From the NCBI GenBank assembly GCA_963633225.1, contig CAVGXR010000029.1, positions 1 through 6,566 on the forward strand: DNA of 6,566 nucleotides, in the 5' to 3' direction. The translations under genes and the position numbers were made by a program. The notes beneath the pieces were generated by a model. The model was not told the origin of the DNA and ran no database searches. It worked only from the letters and a program-made list of their open reading frames with translations. Source of the stretch: F23-B02 sp963633225 (GTDB lineage: Bacteria > Bacillota > Clostridia > Oscillospirales > Oscillospiraceae). Positions 6,502 through 6,566 of this stretch are shown here, piece after piece (position 1 is the stretch's first letter; every line of letters starts with the position of its first letter).

Positions 6502-6560
6502 AACTGCAAGTAGCAAATTTTGCGTTAAAATATGTGCAGTTGTTAATCATTTGTCATGAT
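6502..6560. promoter_or_regulatory. AT-rich region with nested inverted repeats upstream of the GH2 gene (candidate regulator sites)
   Basis: Three symmetric elements lie here. AACTGCA (6502-6508) and TGCAGTT (6535-6541) form 7-bp inverted arms 26 bp apart. Inside them GCAAATTTTGC (6513-6523) is a palindrome with 5-bp arms and one central base. To the right ATCAT (6546-6550) and ATGAT (6556-6560) are inverted arms 5 bp apart. The sites are upstream of the -35 at 6450-6455, where an activator (AraC type is common beside such glycosidases) would bind. They may equally serve a gene to the right of the window. No site matches a regulator consensus that I can name. Confidence 0.35.
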
Positions 6561-6566
6561 AAAGCG

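Noticed and set aside
6526..6531. TAAAAT as the -10 of a rightward promoter for a divergent gene
   Set aside because: No acceptable -35 lies 16-18 bp upstream; the best hexamer matches only about 3 of 6 positions. A divergent gene is possible but not supported by the sequence at hand.
1..6566. Mobile element, CRISPR array, defence cluster, toxin-antitoxin pair, tRNA or rRNA
   Set aside because: No transposase or integrase, no regularly spaced repeats, no cloverleaf or rRNA-like segment was found; almost all sequence is covered by six recognisable genes with short gaps.

Overview
The window looks like chromosomal sequence from a GC-rich member of the Firmicutes, most likely an anaerobic, gut-type Clostridia. 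The basis is the gene content (a YufQ-type nucleoside/BMP ABC permease with a Firmicutes-style C-terminus, FolC, RuvX and a cytoplasmic glycoside hydrolase family 2 enzyme), strong GGAGG ribosome binding sites, and GC-rich genes separated by short AT-rich gaps with sigma-A-like promoters and intrinsic terminators. The taxonomic call is inference; no rRNA or marker gene is present.

Layout. Bases 1-683 (+) hold the 3' part of an ABC transporter permease gene. It is followed by a TAGAA pentanucleotide repeat and a 12-bp hairpin (708-734) that separates it from the convergent genes on the minus strand. Bases 743-4504 (-) form a tight four-gene unit, read right to left: an amino-acid permease of the aromatic/hydroxy amino-acid type, a membrane-anchored alpha/beta hydrolase, folC, and ruvX. 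The gaps are only 1, 14 and 9 bp, and one good promoter (4538-4566) lies upstream. Bases 4704-6398 (-) hold a single-gene unit for a GH2 glycosidase with its own promoter (6427-6455) and terminator (4657-4688). The right end (6456-6566) is AT-rich and carries inverted repeats that look like regulator sites.

How the genes fit together. The four-gene unit mixes housekeeping functions (folate polyglutamylation, DNA/RNA maintenance) with uptake of an amino acid and a hydrolase of unknown substrate. Co-transcription is well supported by spacing, but no shared pathway is evident. The GH2 enzyme has no signal peptide, so it should act on sugars already imported; no sugar transporter lies in the window. 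All genes appear intact except the first, which is cut by the window edge. I found no mobile element, CRISPR array, tRNA/rRNA, or evidence of a new defence or biosynthetic system. The most interesting items are the unusual NEGWG-type GH2 enzyme and a 7-bp motif shared by both upstream control regions.
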